Source of the DNA: Aquificaceae bacterium
GTDB taxonomy: Bacteria; Aquificota; Aquificia; Aquificales; Aquificaceae
NCBI GenBank assembly: GCA_015490105.1
Contig: WFYK01000008.1
Location: 1-11,912 of the forward strand
Reading direction: 5' to 3'
DNA length: 11,912 bases
Within the stretch, counting starts at the first letter, position 1. Every line of letters begins with the position of its first letter. Positions 5,606 to 11,912 of this stretch are shown here, piece by piece. The translations under genes and the position numbers were made by a program. Below the pieces are notes generated by a model. It was not told where the DNA came from. It did no database searches and was given only the letters and a program-made list of their open reading frames with translations.

Positions 5606-6448
5606 ATGGACTTTTTAGGAAGAGACGAAGCACCCCTTACCGCGGAAGAGTGGGAGCAGATAGACAAAGCTGTCATAAACGTAGCTAAAGAAACGCTCGT
5701 CTGCAGGCGCTTTGTTCCCGTGGTGGGACCGATAGGTCCGGGCCACCAGATGGTTTCCTACGACGTTATTTACGGAATGGAGCCGGGGGTGTGTGAGATA
5801 AAACCGGGTCAAGAGTATGAAAGCTGTGAGCCGGTAAGGACAGGTATAAGAAAGCACATACCCATCCCCACCATATACAAGGACTTTATTATCTCTTGGA
5901 GGGATCTTGAATACTTCAGACAGTTTAACCTTCCCATAGATACTTCCAACGCGGTTGCCGCTGCGGTAGCTACCGCGGTTGCGGAAGACACTTTGATACT
6001 TTTAGGGAACAAGGAACTTGGTCTTGAAGGTCTCATGACCGCTGAAGGTATAAACACCCTTTCCATGAGCGACTGGTCTCAGGTGGGGAACGCCTTCAGT
6101 GATGTGGTTCAAGGGATTTCAAAACTCGTAGAACTGGGTTTTTACGGAAATTACTACCTCGTGGTTAACCCCAAGCGCTACTTCCTGCTCAACAGGATGC
6201 ACGACAACACTGGCCTTTTGGAGATAGAGCAGATAAAGAAGGTGGTAAAGGAGGTCTATCAGACCCCCATAATGCCTGAGGATAAAGCTCTCTTGGTTTC
6301 CGCAGGACCTCAGAACTTTGACCTCGTTATAGCTCAGGATATTTCTGTAGCTTATGTTGAGTCTACCAATATGAACCACCTCTTCAGGGTTCTTGAGATG
6401 GTGGCTCTCAGGATAAAGAGGCCCGGTTCCATTTTAGTAATAGGTTAA
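5606..6448 (+). CDS. encapsulin nanocompartment shell protein, family 1
   Basis: A 280-residue HK97-fold protein that self-assembles into an icosahedral shell around cargo enzymes. The N-terminus (MDFLGRDEAPLTAEEWEQID) closely matches the Thermotoga maritima shell protein, as recalled, and includes the helix that lines the interior and binds cargo-loading peptides. Further matches are GIRK-x-IP, the E-x3-G-x3-LGLEGL-like region (about 131-143), the NYYLVVNP strand and a C-terminal ILVIG. The E-loop (about 41-83) is some 12 residues longer than in Thermotoga and carries Cys63 and Cys74. The only other cysteine is Cys33. Trp98 lies near where the Thermotoga shell binds flavin. The gene has its own promoter, is divergent from the gmk operon that ends in the candidate cargo, and shares its stop bases with the convergent FAD gene. 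It is monocistronic. Confidence 0.95.
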   Translation: MDFLGRDEAPLTAEEWEQIDKAVINVAKETLVCRRFVPVVGPIGPGHQMVSYDVIYGMEPGVCEIKPGQEYESCEPVRTGIRKHIPIPTIYKDFIISWRDLEYFRQFNLPIDTSNAVAAAVATAVAEDTLILLGNKELGLEGLMTAEGINTLSMSDWSQVGNAFSDVVQGISKLVELGFYGNYYLVVNPKRYFLLNRMHDNTGLLEIEQIKKVVKEVYQTPIMPEDKALLVSAGPQNFDLVIAQDISVAYVESTNMNHLFRVLEMVALRIKRPGSILVIG

Positions 6449-7044
6449 GGAACGTCGTGTATTACGACGGGTTTCCCCGCCCAGTGGGAGAGTATGTCTA
6501 TGGCCACCTGAACGCCCACACCAGAAGCGCAAGCAAACATGGAACTGACCCCAGCTAAGAGCCCAGCCACATACAGACCTTCTTTTACCTTATAGTTTCC
6601 GTCGTGCTTTAGCATTACCCTTCCCGGCTTGGGGGACCTTGGATTATCCACTACCTCCACACCCTCACACTCTATATCAAACCCGTGAAAGCCCGTAGCC
6701 AGCACTACGAACTCGGAGGAAAATTTCTTCCCGCTCTCTGTCAAAACCTCGAAGTTTCCCTTAGAACCTTCTACCTTAACGACCTTATCTTCCAAAAAGT
6801 CAACCCCGCCGAAGGTGTTTATCTGGTTTTTTATCTTTTCTATTACCTCCGTGCCTTTGAGACCCTGATCCACACCGGGCACGTTTTTGAAAAGAGCTCT
6901 GTTCATATCGGATCTTCCGTTATCTATAACGAGATACTTTCTGCTCTCCGCCCAGTCCCAACCTCTACCCCTTGCGGAAGCGAGGGTCAAGGCACAAGAA
7001 AGTCCCGAAGCTCCTCCGCCGACTATAATTACGTCGTAAAACAT
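6445..7044 (-). CDS. single-domain FAD protein, thioredoxin-reductase-like
   Basis: A 199-residue protein with an N-terminal Rossmann dinucleotide-binding motif IIVGGGASGLS (6-16), an acidic residue closing the second strand (D41), the strand FVVLATGFHG, and the C-terminal FAD motif GLYVAG. The segment ALFKNVPG...GTEVIEKIKNQ resembles the FAD domain of thioredoxin reductases. The NADPH-binding domain and redox CxxC, which in full-length enzymes sit between the two FAD halves, are absent: the chain passes directly from ATG to the final FAD motif. It may therefore need a separate electron donor, or act as a flavin-binding partner or flavin-dependent oxidase. Its start abuts the yebC stop, with GGAGG just upstream. 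It converges on the encapsulin gene, sharing TTAA (6445-6448). Confidence 0.85.
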   Translation of the reverse strand: MFYDVIIVGGGASGLSCALTLASARGRGWDWAESRKYLVIDNGRSDMNRALFKNVPGVDQGLKGTEVIEKIKNQINTFGGVDFLEDKVVKVEGSKGNFEVLTESGKKFSSEFVVLATGFHGFDIECEGVEVVDNPRSPKPGRVMLKHDGNYKVKEGLYVAGLLAGVSSMFACASGVGVQVAIDILSHWAGKPVVIHDVP

Positions 7045-7797
7045 TTAAACCTCCACCTTCTGAAGTATTTCGTCAGGTATTTCAAAGTTAGAGATTACCT
7101 GCTGGACGTCTTCAAGGTCATCGAGAGCATCTATAAGCTTTAAAACCTTCTTGGCGGTTTCCGGATCGTTTACCGCAACGGTGGAAGTGGGTATCCAAGT
7201 AACCTGAGCTTTTTCAACGTTGACACCGAGTTTCTCTAAAGCTTCTTTTACCGAGTAAAGATCTTCAGGTGCTGTGTAGACCAAATGAACTTCGGAACCG
7301 CTCTGAACATCATCCGCCCCCGCCTCTATAGCTTTCTCTAAAAGATCTTCCTCGGTTATGGAACTCGCGGGAACTTCTATAACACCTTTCCTTTCGAATA
7401 AGTAAGAGACACATCCAGAAGATCCGAGGTTACCACCGTATTTGGAAAAAGTATGCTTTACCTCCGCGGAGGTTCTATTTCTGTTATCGGTAGTAGCCAG
7501 CACCATTATGGCCACACCGCCGGGACCGTAGCCTTCGTAGATTACCTCTTCAAACTGCTCACCCTCTATCTCACCTGCACCTTTTTTTATGGCTCTCTCT
7601 ATGTTCTCCTGGGGCATGTTTGCCCTTTTGGCTTGTTCTATGGCGGTCCTCAAACGGGGGTTAAACTCGGGATTAGGTCCACCCAAGCGGGTAGCCACTA
7701 TTATCTCTCTTATTAACTTGCTAAAGAGTTTACCCCTTTGGGCATCTACTTTGGCCTTCTTGTGTTTTATTTGTGCCCAGTGGCTGTGACCGGCCAT
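7045..7797 (-). CDS. yebC: YebC/PmpR family regulatory protein (TACO1 family)
   Basis: A 250-residue cytoplasmic protein beginning MAGHSHWAQIKHKKAKVDAQ, the signature N-terminus of the YebC family, followed by RGKLFSKLIREI and NPRLRTAIEQAKRANMPQENIERAI. Family members have been described as DNA-binding regulators. More recent work on bacterial YebC and mitochondrial TACO1 points to relief of ribosome stalling at proline-rich stretches. Length is typical for the full-length form. AGGAGG lies eight bases upstream of the ATG. It is the first gene of a two-gene unit with the FAD protein. The link between the two is positional only. Confidence 0.95.
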   Translation of the reverse strand: MAGHSHWAQIKHKKAKVDAQRGKLFSKLIREIIVATRLGGPNPEFNPRLRTAIEQAKRANMPQENIERAIKKGAGEIEGEQFEEVIYEGYGPGGVAIMVLATTDNRNRTSAEVKHTFSKYGGNLGSSGCVSYLFERKGVIEVPASSITEEDLLEKAIEAGADDVQSGSEVHLVYTAPEDLYSVKEALEKLGVNVEKAQVTWIPTSTVAVNDPETAKKVLKLIDALDDLEDVQQVISNFEIPDEILQKVEV

Positions 7798-7818
7798 AGT
7801 CGAACCTCCTAACCTTAC

Positions 7819-7828
7819 ATTTTAAAAT
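7819..7828. promoter_or_regulatory. palindromic shared -10 element for yebC and ubiD
   Basis: ATTTTAAAAT is a perfect palindrome that presents TAAAAT to both strands (7823-7828 rightward, 7824-7819 leftward). The leftward start would give yebC a leader of about 15 bases holding AGGAGG. The rightward start would give ubiD a leader of only four to six bases. No convincing -35 box is seen on either side. Confidence 0.45.
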
Positions 7829-7839
7829 ATCGATCCGCC

Positions 7840-9282
7840 ATGAAAGACCTGAGACAGTTCATAGAGACTTTGGAATCCATAGGTGAGCTCGTAAGGATAA
7901 AGGAAAAACTCTCCCCCATATTGGAGATAACGGAGGTTATAGACAGGGTCTGTAAGATGAAAGGAGGGGGTAAAGCTTTGCTCTTTGAAAACGTGGAAGG
8001 ATATGACATTCCCATAGTGGCTAACGTCTATGGATCGGAGAAGAGGATAAAGCTTGCTCTCGGATACGAAAACCTCGAAGATATAGGCTGGAAACTATAC
8101 AGAATATTGAGGCCCGAGGTTCCCAAAACCTTTCTTGAAAAGCTAAAGCGTCTCCCAGAACTCAAAAAGCTAAACGACGCCATACCCAAGACTGTTAAGA
8201 AAGCACCCGTTCAGGAGGTCGTTATAAAGGATCCCGACCTTCTTAGCCTCCCCATACCTCAATGTTGGCCTAAGGACGGAGGAAGGTATATAACCTTCGG
8301 ACAGGTTATCACTCAGGATCCCGAAAGCGGTATAAGGAACGTTGGCCTTTACAGACTTCAGGTTTTAGACTCTAAAAGCCTTGCGGTTCACTGGCAGATT
8401 CACAAAGACGGAAATCACCACTATTGGAAGGCCAAAAGGCTCGGGAAGAAACTCGAAGTTGCCATAGCCCTCGGAGGAGAGCCCCCTCTTCCCTACGTTG
8501 CCTCCGCTCCCTTACCGCCCGAAGTGGATGAATACCTCTTTGCGGGCTTGATAATGGAAAGACCCGTGGAACTTGTGCGGGGTATAACCGTTGATGTAGA
8601 GTATCCCGCTAACGCGGAGATAGTAATAGAGGGATACGTTGACCCACAAGAACCCCTCGTGGACGAGGGACCCTTCGGAGATCATACAGGATATTACACC
8701 CCCGTAGACAAGTATCCTAAGATGCACGTGACCGCCATAGTCATGAAGAAGGATCCCTTATACCTTCACACGATCGTTGGCATTCCCCCTCAAGAGGACA
8801 AATATTTAGGATGGGCTACGGAGAGGATATTTTTACCTTTGATAAAGTTTAACCTCCCGGAAGTGGTTGACTACCATCTTCCCGCGGAGGGGTGTTTCCA
8901 TAATTTTTGCTTCGTATCCATAAAGAAACGTTTTCCGGGCCACGCCTACAAGGTAGCCTACGCCCTTCTGGGTATGGGTCTTATGTCTTTGGAAAAACAC
9001 ATCGTTGTTTTTGACGAATGGATAAACGTTCAAGACATAGGGGAGGTGCTGTGGGCTTGGGGCAACAACGTGGATCCCGCAAGGGACGTTCAGATACTGA
9101 AGGGACCCATCGACGTTTTAGATCACGCTACCAATGAAGTAGGCTTCGGGGGGAAGATGGTCATAGACGCAACGACCAAGTGGAAAGAAGAAGGTTATAC
9201 AAGGGAGTGGCCGGAAGTCATAAGGATGGATCCAAAGGTAAAGGAGAAGATCGATGCTATCTGGGACAAGCTGGGCCTTTAA
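7840..9282 (+). CDS. ubiD: UbiD-family prenylated-FMN-dependent decarboxylase
   Basis: A 480-residue protein homologous along its whole length to E. coli UbiD. Shared features are the N-terminus MKDLRQFIETLE...GELVRI, LEITEVIDR, KALLFENVEGY, the CWPKD box (142-146), RNVGLYR (166-172), and EGPFGDHTGYY with Glu276. IKK-x-FPGHA, the DPARD-like stretch and DATTKW also match. The family uses prenylated FMN made by UbiX to decarboxylate aromatic acids. In this kind of organism, which would use a menaquinone-type quinone, the likely role is a late decarboxylation in quinone synthesis (MqnL-like in the futalosine route) rather than ubiquinone. That is inference. No ribosome binding site precedes the ATG, yet the N-terminus aligns well, so the start is probably right. 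Confidence 0.92.
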   Translation: MKDLRQFIETLESIGELVRIKEKLSPILEITEVIDRVCKMKGGGKALLFENVEGYDIPIVANVYGSEKRIKLALGYENLEDIGWKLYRILRPEVPKTFLEKLKRLPELKKLNDAIPKTVKKAPVQEVVIKDPDLLSLPIPQCWPKDGGRYITFGQVITQDPESGIRNVGLYRLQVLDSKSLAVHWQIHKDGNHHYWKAKRLGKKLEVAIALGGEPPLPYVASAPLPPEVDEYLFAGLIMERPVELVRGITVDVEYPANAEIVIEGYVDPQEPLVDEGPFGDHTGYYTPVDKYPKMHVTAIVMKKDPLYLHTIVGIPPQEDKYLGWATERIFLPLIKFNLPEVVDYHLPAEGCFHNFCFVSIKKRFPGHAYKVAYALLGMGLMSLEKHIVVFDEWINVQDIGEVLWAWGNNVDPARDVQILKGPIDVLDHATNEVGFGGKMVIDATTKWKEEGYTREWPEVIRMDPKVKEKIDAIWDKLGL

Positions 9283-10369
9283 CGTTTCGGAAGACCTTTG
9301 GAGAAGCTACACTTGGCAGATACAAAATAGGATAAAAACCCTCGAAGATCTAAAGAGGTTCATAGATCTTACTCCCGAAGAGGAAGAAGGTATAAGAAAG
9401 ACCCAGGGTCTTTACCCTTTAGCCATAACACCTTACTACCTCTCTCTGATAGATCCACAGGATCCCAACGACCCGATCAGACTTCAGGCGATCCCCCGTG
9501 CGGTGGAAGTAGATCCGAAAGTTCAAAGTAAAGCCTGGGCAGACCCCTTCAAAGAAGAAGGTCAAATACCGGGCCTCACCCACCGCTATCCTGACAGGGT
9601 GCTGATGGTGGTTACTACATTTTGCGCGGTTTACTGCAGGCACTGTATGAGGAAACGTATATTCGCTCAGGGAGAGAGGGCAAGAACCAAGGAAGAAATA
9701 GACAGGATGATCGATTACATAAGTGCTCACAAGGAAATCAGGGATGTTCTCATATCAGGGGGTGAACCCTTCAGTCTCAGCAACGAAAAGATAGATTACA
9801 TACTTTCGAAACTCAGGGATATAGATCACGTTGAGATAATACGCTTCGGAACACGTTTGCCCGTTTTGGCTCCTCAAAGGTTTTTCGATAAGGAGCTACT
9901 TAAAATTTTGGAAAAGCACAGCCCTATTTGGGTAAACACACACTTTAACCACCCTAAGGAAATAACGCCCCTTGCTCAAGAAGCTGTAGATAATCTCCTA
10001 AGACACGGGGTCCCGGTAAACAACCAAACGGTTCTTCTTAAAGGGGTCAACGATGATCCTAAGGTTATGCTGGACCTTATGAGAGGACTCTTGAGAATAA
10101 AGGTAAAACCTCAATACCTCTTTCACTGCGATCCTGTAAAAGGGGCGGTTCACTTTAGAACTACCGTAGACAAGGGTCTTGAAATAATAGACTATCTGAG
10201 AGGGAGAATATCGGGTATGGGGATACCTACGTATGCGGTTGACCTTCCGGGAGGGAAGGGTAAGGTTCCACTTCTTCCTGACTATGTAATTTCAAGGGAA
10301 GGAAACACGTTCACCTTCAAAGCTTTTGACGGTAGCAAGGTGGTTTACACGATCGATGAGCCTCTCTAA
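9254..10369 (+). CDS. kamA: radical SAM lysine 2,3-aminomutase (KamA family)
   Basis: A 371-residue enzyme. The radical SAM cluster motif is C124-AVY-C128-RH-C131. Asp293 (HCDPVKGAVHFRTTV) and Asp330 (VDLPGG) match the two aspartates that bind the lysine epsilon-amino group in the clostridial enzyme. Lys337 in PGGKGK is the expected PLP lysine. These residues favour true conversion of L-lysine to beta-lysine. The chain is shorter than the clostridial enzyme (416 residues), mainly at the ends. No beta-lysine acetyltransferase (ablB) is visible, so the product could be a free osmolyte precursor or serve protein modification (EpmB-like). AAGGAG seven bases upstream supports the ATG at 9254, giving a 29-base overlap with ubiD. 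Confidence 0.92.
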   Translation: MLSGTSWAFNVSEDLWRSYTWQIQNRIKTLEDLKRFIDLTPEEEEGIRKTQGLYPLAITPYYLSLIDPQDPNDPIRLQAIPRAVEVDPKVQSKAWADPFKEEGQIPGLTHRYPDRVLMVVTTFCAVYCRHCMRKRIFAQGERARTKEEIDRMIDYISAHKEIRDVLISGGEPFSLSNEKIDYILSKLRDIDHVEIIRFGTRLPVLAPQRFFDKELLKILEKHSPIWVNTHFNHPKEITPLAQEAVDNLLRHGVPVNNQTVLLKGVNDDPKVMLDLMRGLLRIKVKPQYLFHCDPVKGAVHFRTTVDKGLEIIDYLRGRISGMGIPTYAVDLPGGKGKVPLLPDYVISREGNTFTFKAFDGSKVVYTIDEPL

Positions 10370-11201
10370 GGATATATTCAAAGCTTTTATCTTCAGCATA
10401 AAGGATATCCTCCTCGGAGGATACTCTTATCACGCGGGCTCCCTCACTTACCATCTTCTCCTTACCGTAGCACCCTTATCAATAGTTCTTACCACCTTAG
10501 CGAGCCTTTCTCCCTTTGTGGACGTTGCGAAAATAGAAGCTTTCTTAGAAGAGAACCTTCCCCAGATGAGTGCTACCGTAGTTAGGGAACTACTGAGTGC
10601 AAGGGAAAGAGGACAGGAAACATCCCTTCTGGCGGTGGGACTCTCTTACTTTTTCTCGATCAACTTCGTTAGGACCCTCGGAAGAGCCTTAGAATCCGTA
10701 TCTGAAGGTGTATTCGGAAGTGTAAGAGAGGTTTTTTTGTGGCTGACTATGCCTTTAGTCCTTTTGGTAGGAGCTTCGTCGGTAAGCCTTCTATTTGCCC
10801 TGAGCCTATACATAAAGCTTAGATTCCCCTCCTTGATTTCCTTTTCTCAAGATCTCATATACTTTTTACCTCTCGTAGTATCTATAACCGCACTCTACTT
10901 TATATTCCTTAAAAAGCAAGAGGCTTCAAAGTTTATCCCTCCAGTAGCTCTCCTCGTGTCCATAACTTTGGTCCTTGCCCAAAGCCTCTTCACTTGGTAT
11001 CTGGCCCATCTGTTTAGAGGGAGTATTCTTTACGGATCTTTGGCAAGCGTGGTGGCTTTTTTAATCTGGATTAACTTAAGCTTTATGATCCTTCTGTGGG
11101 GGTCCCGTCTTATATACTGGCTCGTATATTTAAGAGTCAGGAGGGGAGGCGATGCTGAGGGAACGGTTGATCAAAAACATCTTAGAGGAGATCAACGCTA
11201 A
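10356..11201 (+). CDS. YihY/BrkB family inner-membrane protein
   Basis: A 281-residue protein with about six membrane helices (roughly 28-50, 90-108, 128-152, 166-186, 193-215 and 224-255). The family pattern is clear at both ends: the N-terminal HAGSLTYHLLLTVAPL and the C-terminal YGSLASVVAFLIWINLSFMI followed by LLWGSRL. The family is integral to the inner membrane and its function is unsettled. An old label, ribonuclease BN, is a misassignment. ATG at 10356 is preferred: it overlaps kamA by 14 bases and has AAGGTGG 13 bases upstream. An in-frame TTG at 10326 would add ten residues but has no ribosome binding site. The last 20 residues are polar and overlap the next gene by 50 bases. Confidence 0.88.
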   Translation: MSLSKDIFKAFIFSIKDILLGGYSYHAGSLTYHLLLTVAPLSIVLTTLASLSPFVDVAKIEAFLEENLPQMSATVVRELLSARERGQETSLLAVGLSYFFSINFVRTLGRALESVSEGVFGSVREVFLWLTMPLVLLVGASSVSLLFALSLYIKLRFPSLISFSQDLIYFLPLVVSITALYFIFLKKQEASKFIPPVALLVSITLVLAQSLFTWYLAHLFRGSILYGSLASVVAFLIWINLSFMILLWGSRLIYWLVYLRVRRGGDAEGTVDQKHLRGDQR

Positions 11202-11912
11202 AGGACCCGAAAGGGTGGGTATCAGACTCCCCGACGGGAGGGAGATACCTCAAGGGAGGGTAGATCATAGGGTTGTATTCAAGAGCTGGGAATCCCTTGA
11301 CAGAACCTTGAAAGACCTTGAGATGGGTTTCGGGGAAGGATACATGAAGGGAGAGATAGATGTAGAGGGGGATCTGGAAGGCTTACTCATCTGCGCTATG
11401 AGGTATATGAACGACCTCCAAGAAAGCAGGGGCTTCTCCTCCTTCCTATTTAAAATGGCCAACGCCTTGAGTTTTGTTAATAAGTCTAAAGAGGCTAAGA
11501 ATGTTCAGCATCACTACGATCTCGGTGATGACTTCTACCGTCTTTGGCTTGACAGATCTATGACCTACTCATGTGCCTTCTTCGGAACGCCTGAGATGAG
11601 CCTTGAGGAGGCCCAGAAAGAAAAAAGGAGAATAATCTTTGAAAAACTGCTCCTCGAAGAGGGTGACAGACTTTTAGACATAGGGTGCGGCTGGGGGTCC
11701 ATTATCCTTGAGGCGGGAGAGGAATACGGTGCACATGCGGTAGGTATAACCCTTTCGGAAAACCAATACAGGTATGTAAAGAACGAAATAGAAAGGAGAG
11801 GTTTAAAAGACAGGGTGGAAGTTTACCTTATGCACTACGCGGATCTCCCTAAGATCGGAAAGAAATTTAACAAGGTTGTCTCTGTTGGTATGTTCGAACA
11901 TGTGGGTAGAAA
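11152..11912 (+). CDS. cfa: cyclopropane-fatty-acyl-phospholipid synthase family methyltransferase (3' partial)
   Basis: An open frame from ATG at 11152, with GGGGAGG just upstream, runs through the window edge: 253 complete codons are present of an expected 380-400. Features are an N-terminal small domain (MLRERLIKNI...GEGYMKGEIDVEGDLEGLL), then the family signature NVQHHYDLGDDFYRLWLD and SMTYSCAFF, the SAM-binding motif LDIGCGWGS (175-183), GITLSENQ, and VSVGMFEHVG at the edge. The enzyme would transfer the SAM methyl group onto phospholipid acyl double bonds, giving cyclopropane or methyl-branched chains. The gene starts 50 bases inside the YihY gene, the longest overlap of this operon, so coexpression with that membrane protein is likely. 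Confidence 0.93.
   Translation, partial: MLRERLIKNILEEINAKGPERVGIRLPDGREIPQGRVDHRVVFKSWESLDRTLKDLEMGFGEGYMKGEIDVEGDLEGLLICAMRYMNDLQESRGFSSFLFKMANALSFVNKSKEAKNVQHHYDLGDDFYRLWLDRSMTYSCAFFGTPEMSLEEAQKEKRRIIFEKLLLEEGDRLLDIGCGWGSIILEAGEEYGAHAVGITLSENQYRYVKNEIERRGLKDRVEVYLMHYADLPKIGKKFNKVVSVGMFEHVGR

Noticed and set aside
6445..7044. Calling the FAD protein thioredoxin reductase
   Set aside because: The NADPH domain and CxxC redox centre are missing, so thioredoxin reduction is not supported.
10326..10358. TTG start at 10326 for the YihY-family gene
   Set aside because: No ribosome binding site precedes it, and the added residues are just the kamA end read in another frame. ATG at 10356 fits better.
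10356..11201. Annotation as ribonuclease BN
   Set aside because: This is an old misnaming of the YihY/BrkB family. The protein is a multi-helix membrane protein with no nuclease motif.
1..11912. CRISPR arrays, insertion sequences, tRNA or rRNA genes
   Set aside because: I looked for spaced direct repeats, transposase motifs, terminal inverted repeats and tRNA-like arms on both strands and saw none. The only repeats found are within the candidate cargo protein.

Overview
The window looks like chromosome from a thermophilic member of the Aquificota (a Hydrogenobacter, Thermocrinis or Aquifex-like organism). This is inferred from the style of the proteins (charge-rich, compact), GC content that looks to be in the mid-40s by eye, tightly overlapping genes, and unrelated housekeeping genes packed into one operon. 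No marker gene fixes the genus.

Left part (1-5557), almost all on the minus strand. The first 342 bases hold the hydrophobic C-terminal tail of a plus-strand membrane protein and a short, apparently frameshifted minus-strand reading frame. Next come a small secreted cytochrome c (343-846) and a six-gene operon, read right to left: gmk (guanylate kinase), rpoZ (RNA polymerase omega), rlmN (rRNA/tRNA methylation), lepB (signal peptidase I), trpF (tryptophan synthesis) and a 474-residue multidomain protein (908-2332). Every junction in this operon overlaps, by 1 to 22 bases.

Centre (5558-6448). A family 1 encapsulin shell gene runs rightward, back to back with gmk and only 48 bases away. It has a near-consensus promoter whose -35 box lies over the gmk start codon. 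The 474-residue protein at the far end of the divergent operon is the best candidate for the encapsulin's cargo. It has two helical hairpins resembling encapsulated ferritin, three CsbD-like repeats, and a C-terminal tail whose core (S-x-V-R-H-I-G) also occurs internally. This shell plus composite cargo is the most interesting system in the window.

Right part. A single-domain FAD protein (6445-7044) converges on the encapsulin gene, sharing the four bases TTAA at the stops, and sits directly behind yebC (7045-7797). Then a rightward, fully overlapping operon begins: ubiD-family decarboxylase (possibly for menaquinone), kamA-type radical SAM lysine 2,3-aminomutase, a YihY/BrkB membrane protein, and a cyclopropane-fatty-acid-synthase family methyltransferase that runs off the window end. 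The divergent yebC and ubiD promoters share one palindromic -10 element. ubiD and gmk both lack a visible ribosome binding site and may be read from leaderless or nearly leaderless transcripts.

How it fits together: most genes are core metabolism or gene expression. The encapsulin and its candidate cargo form an iron- or stress-related nanocompartment hypothesis. The nearby FAD protein may or may not take part.
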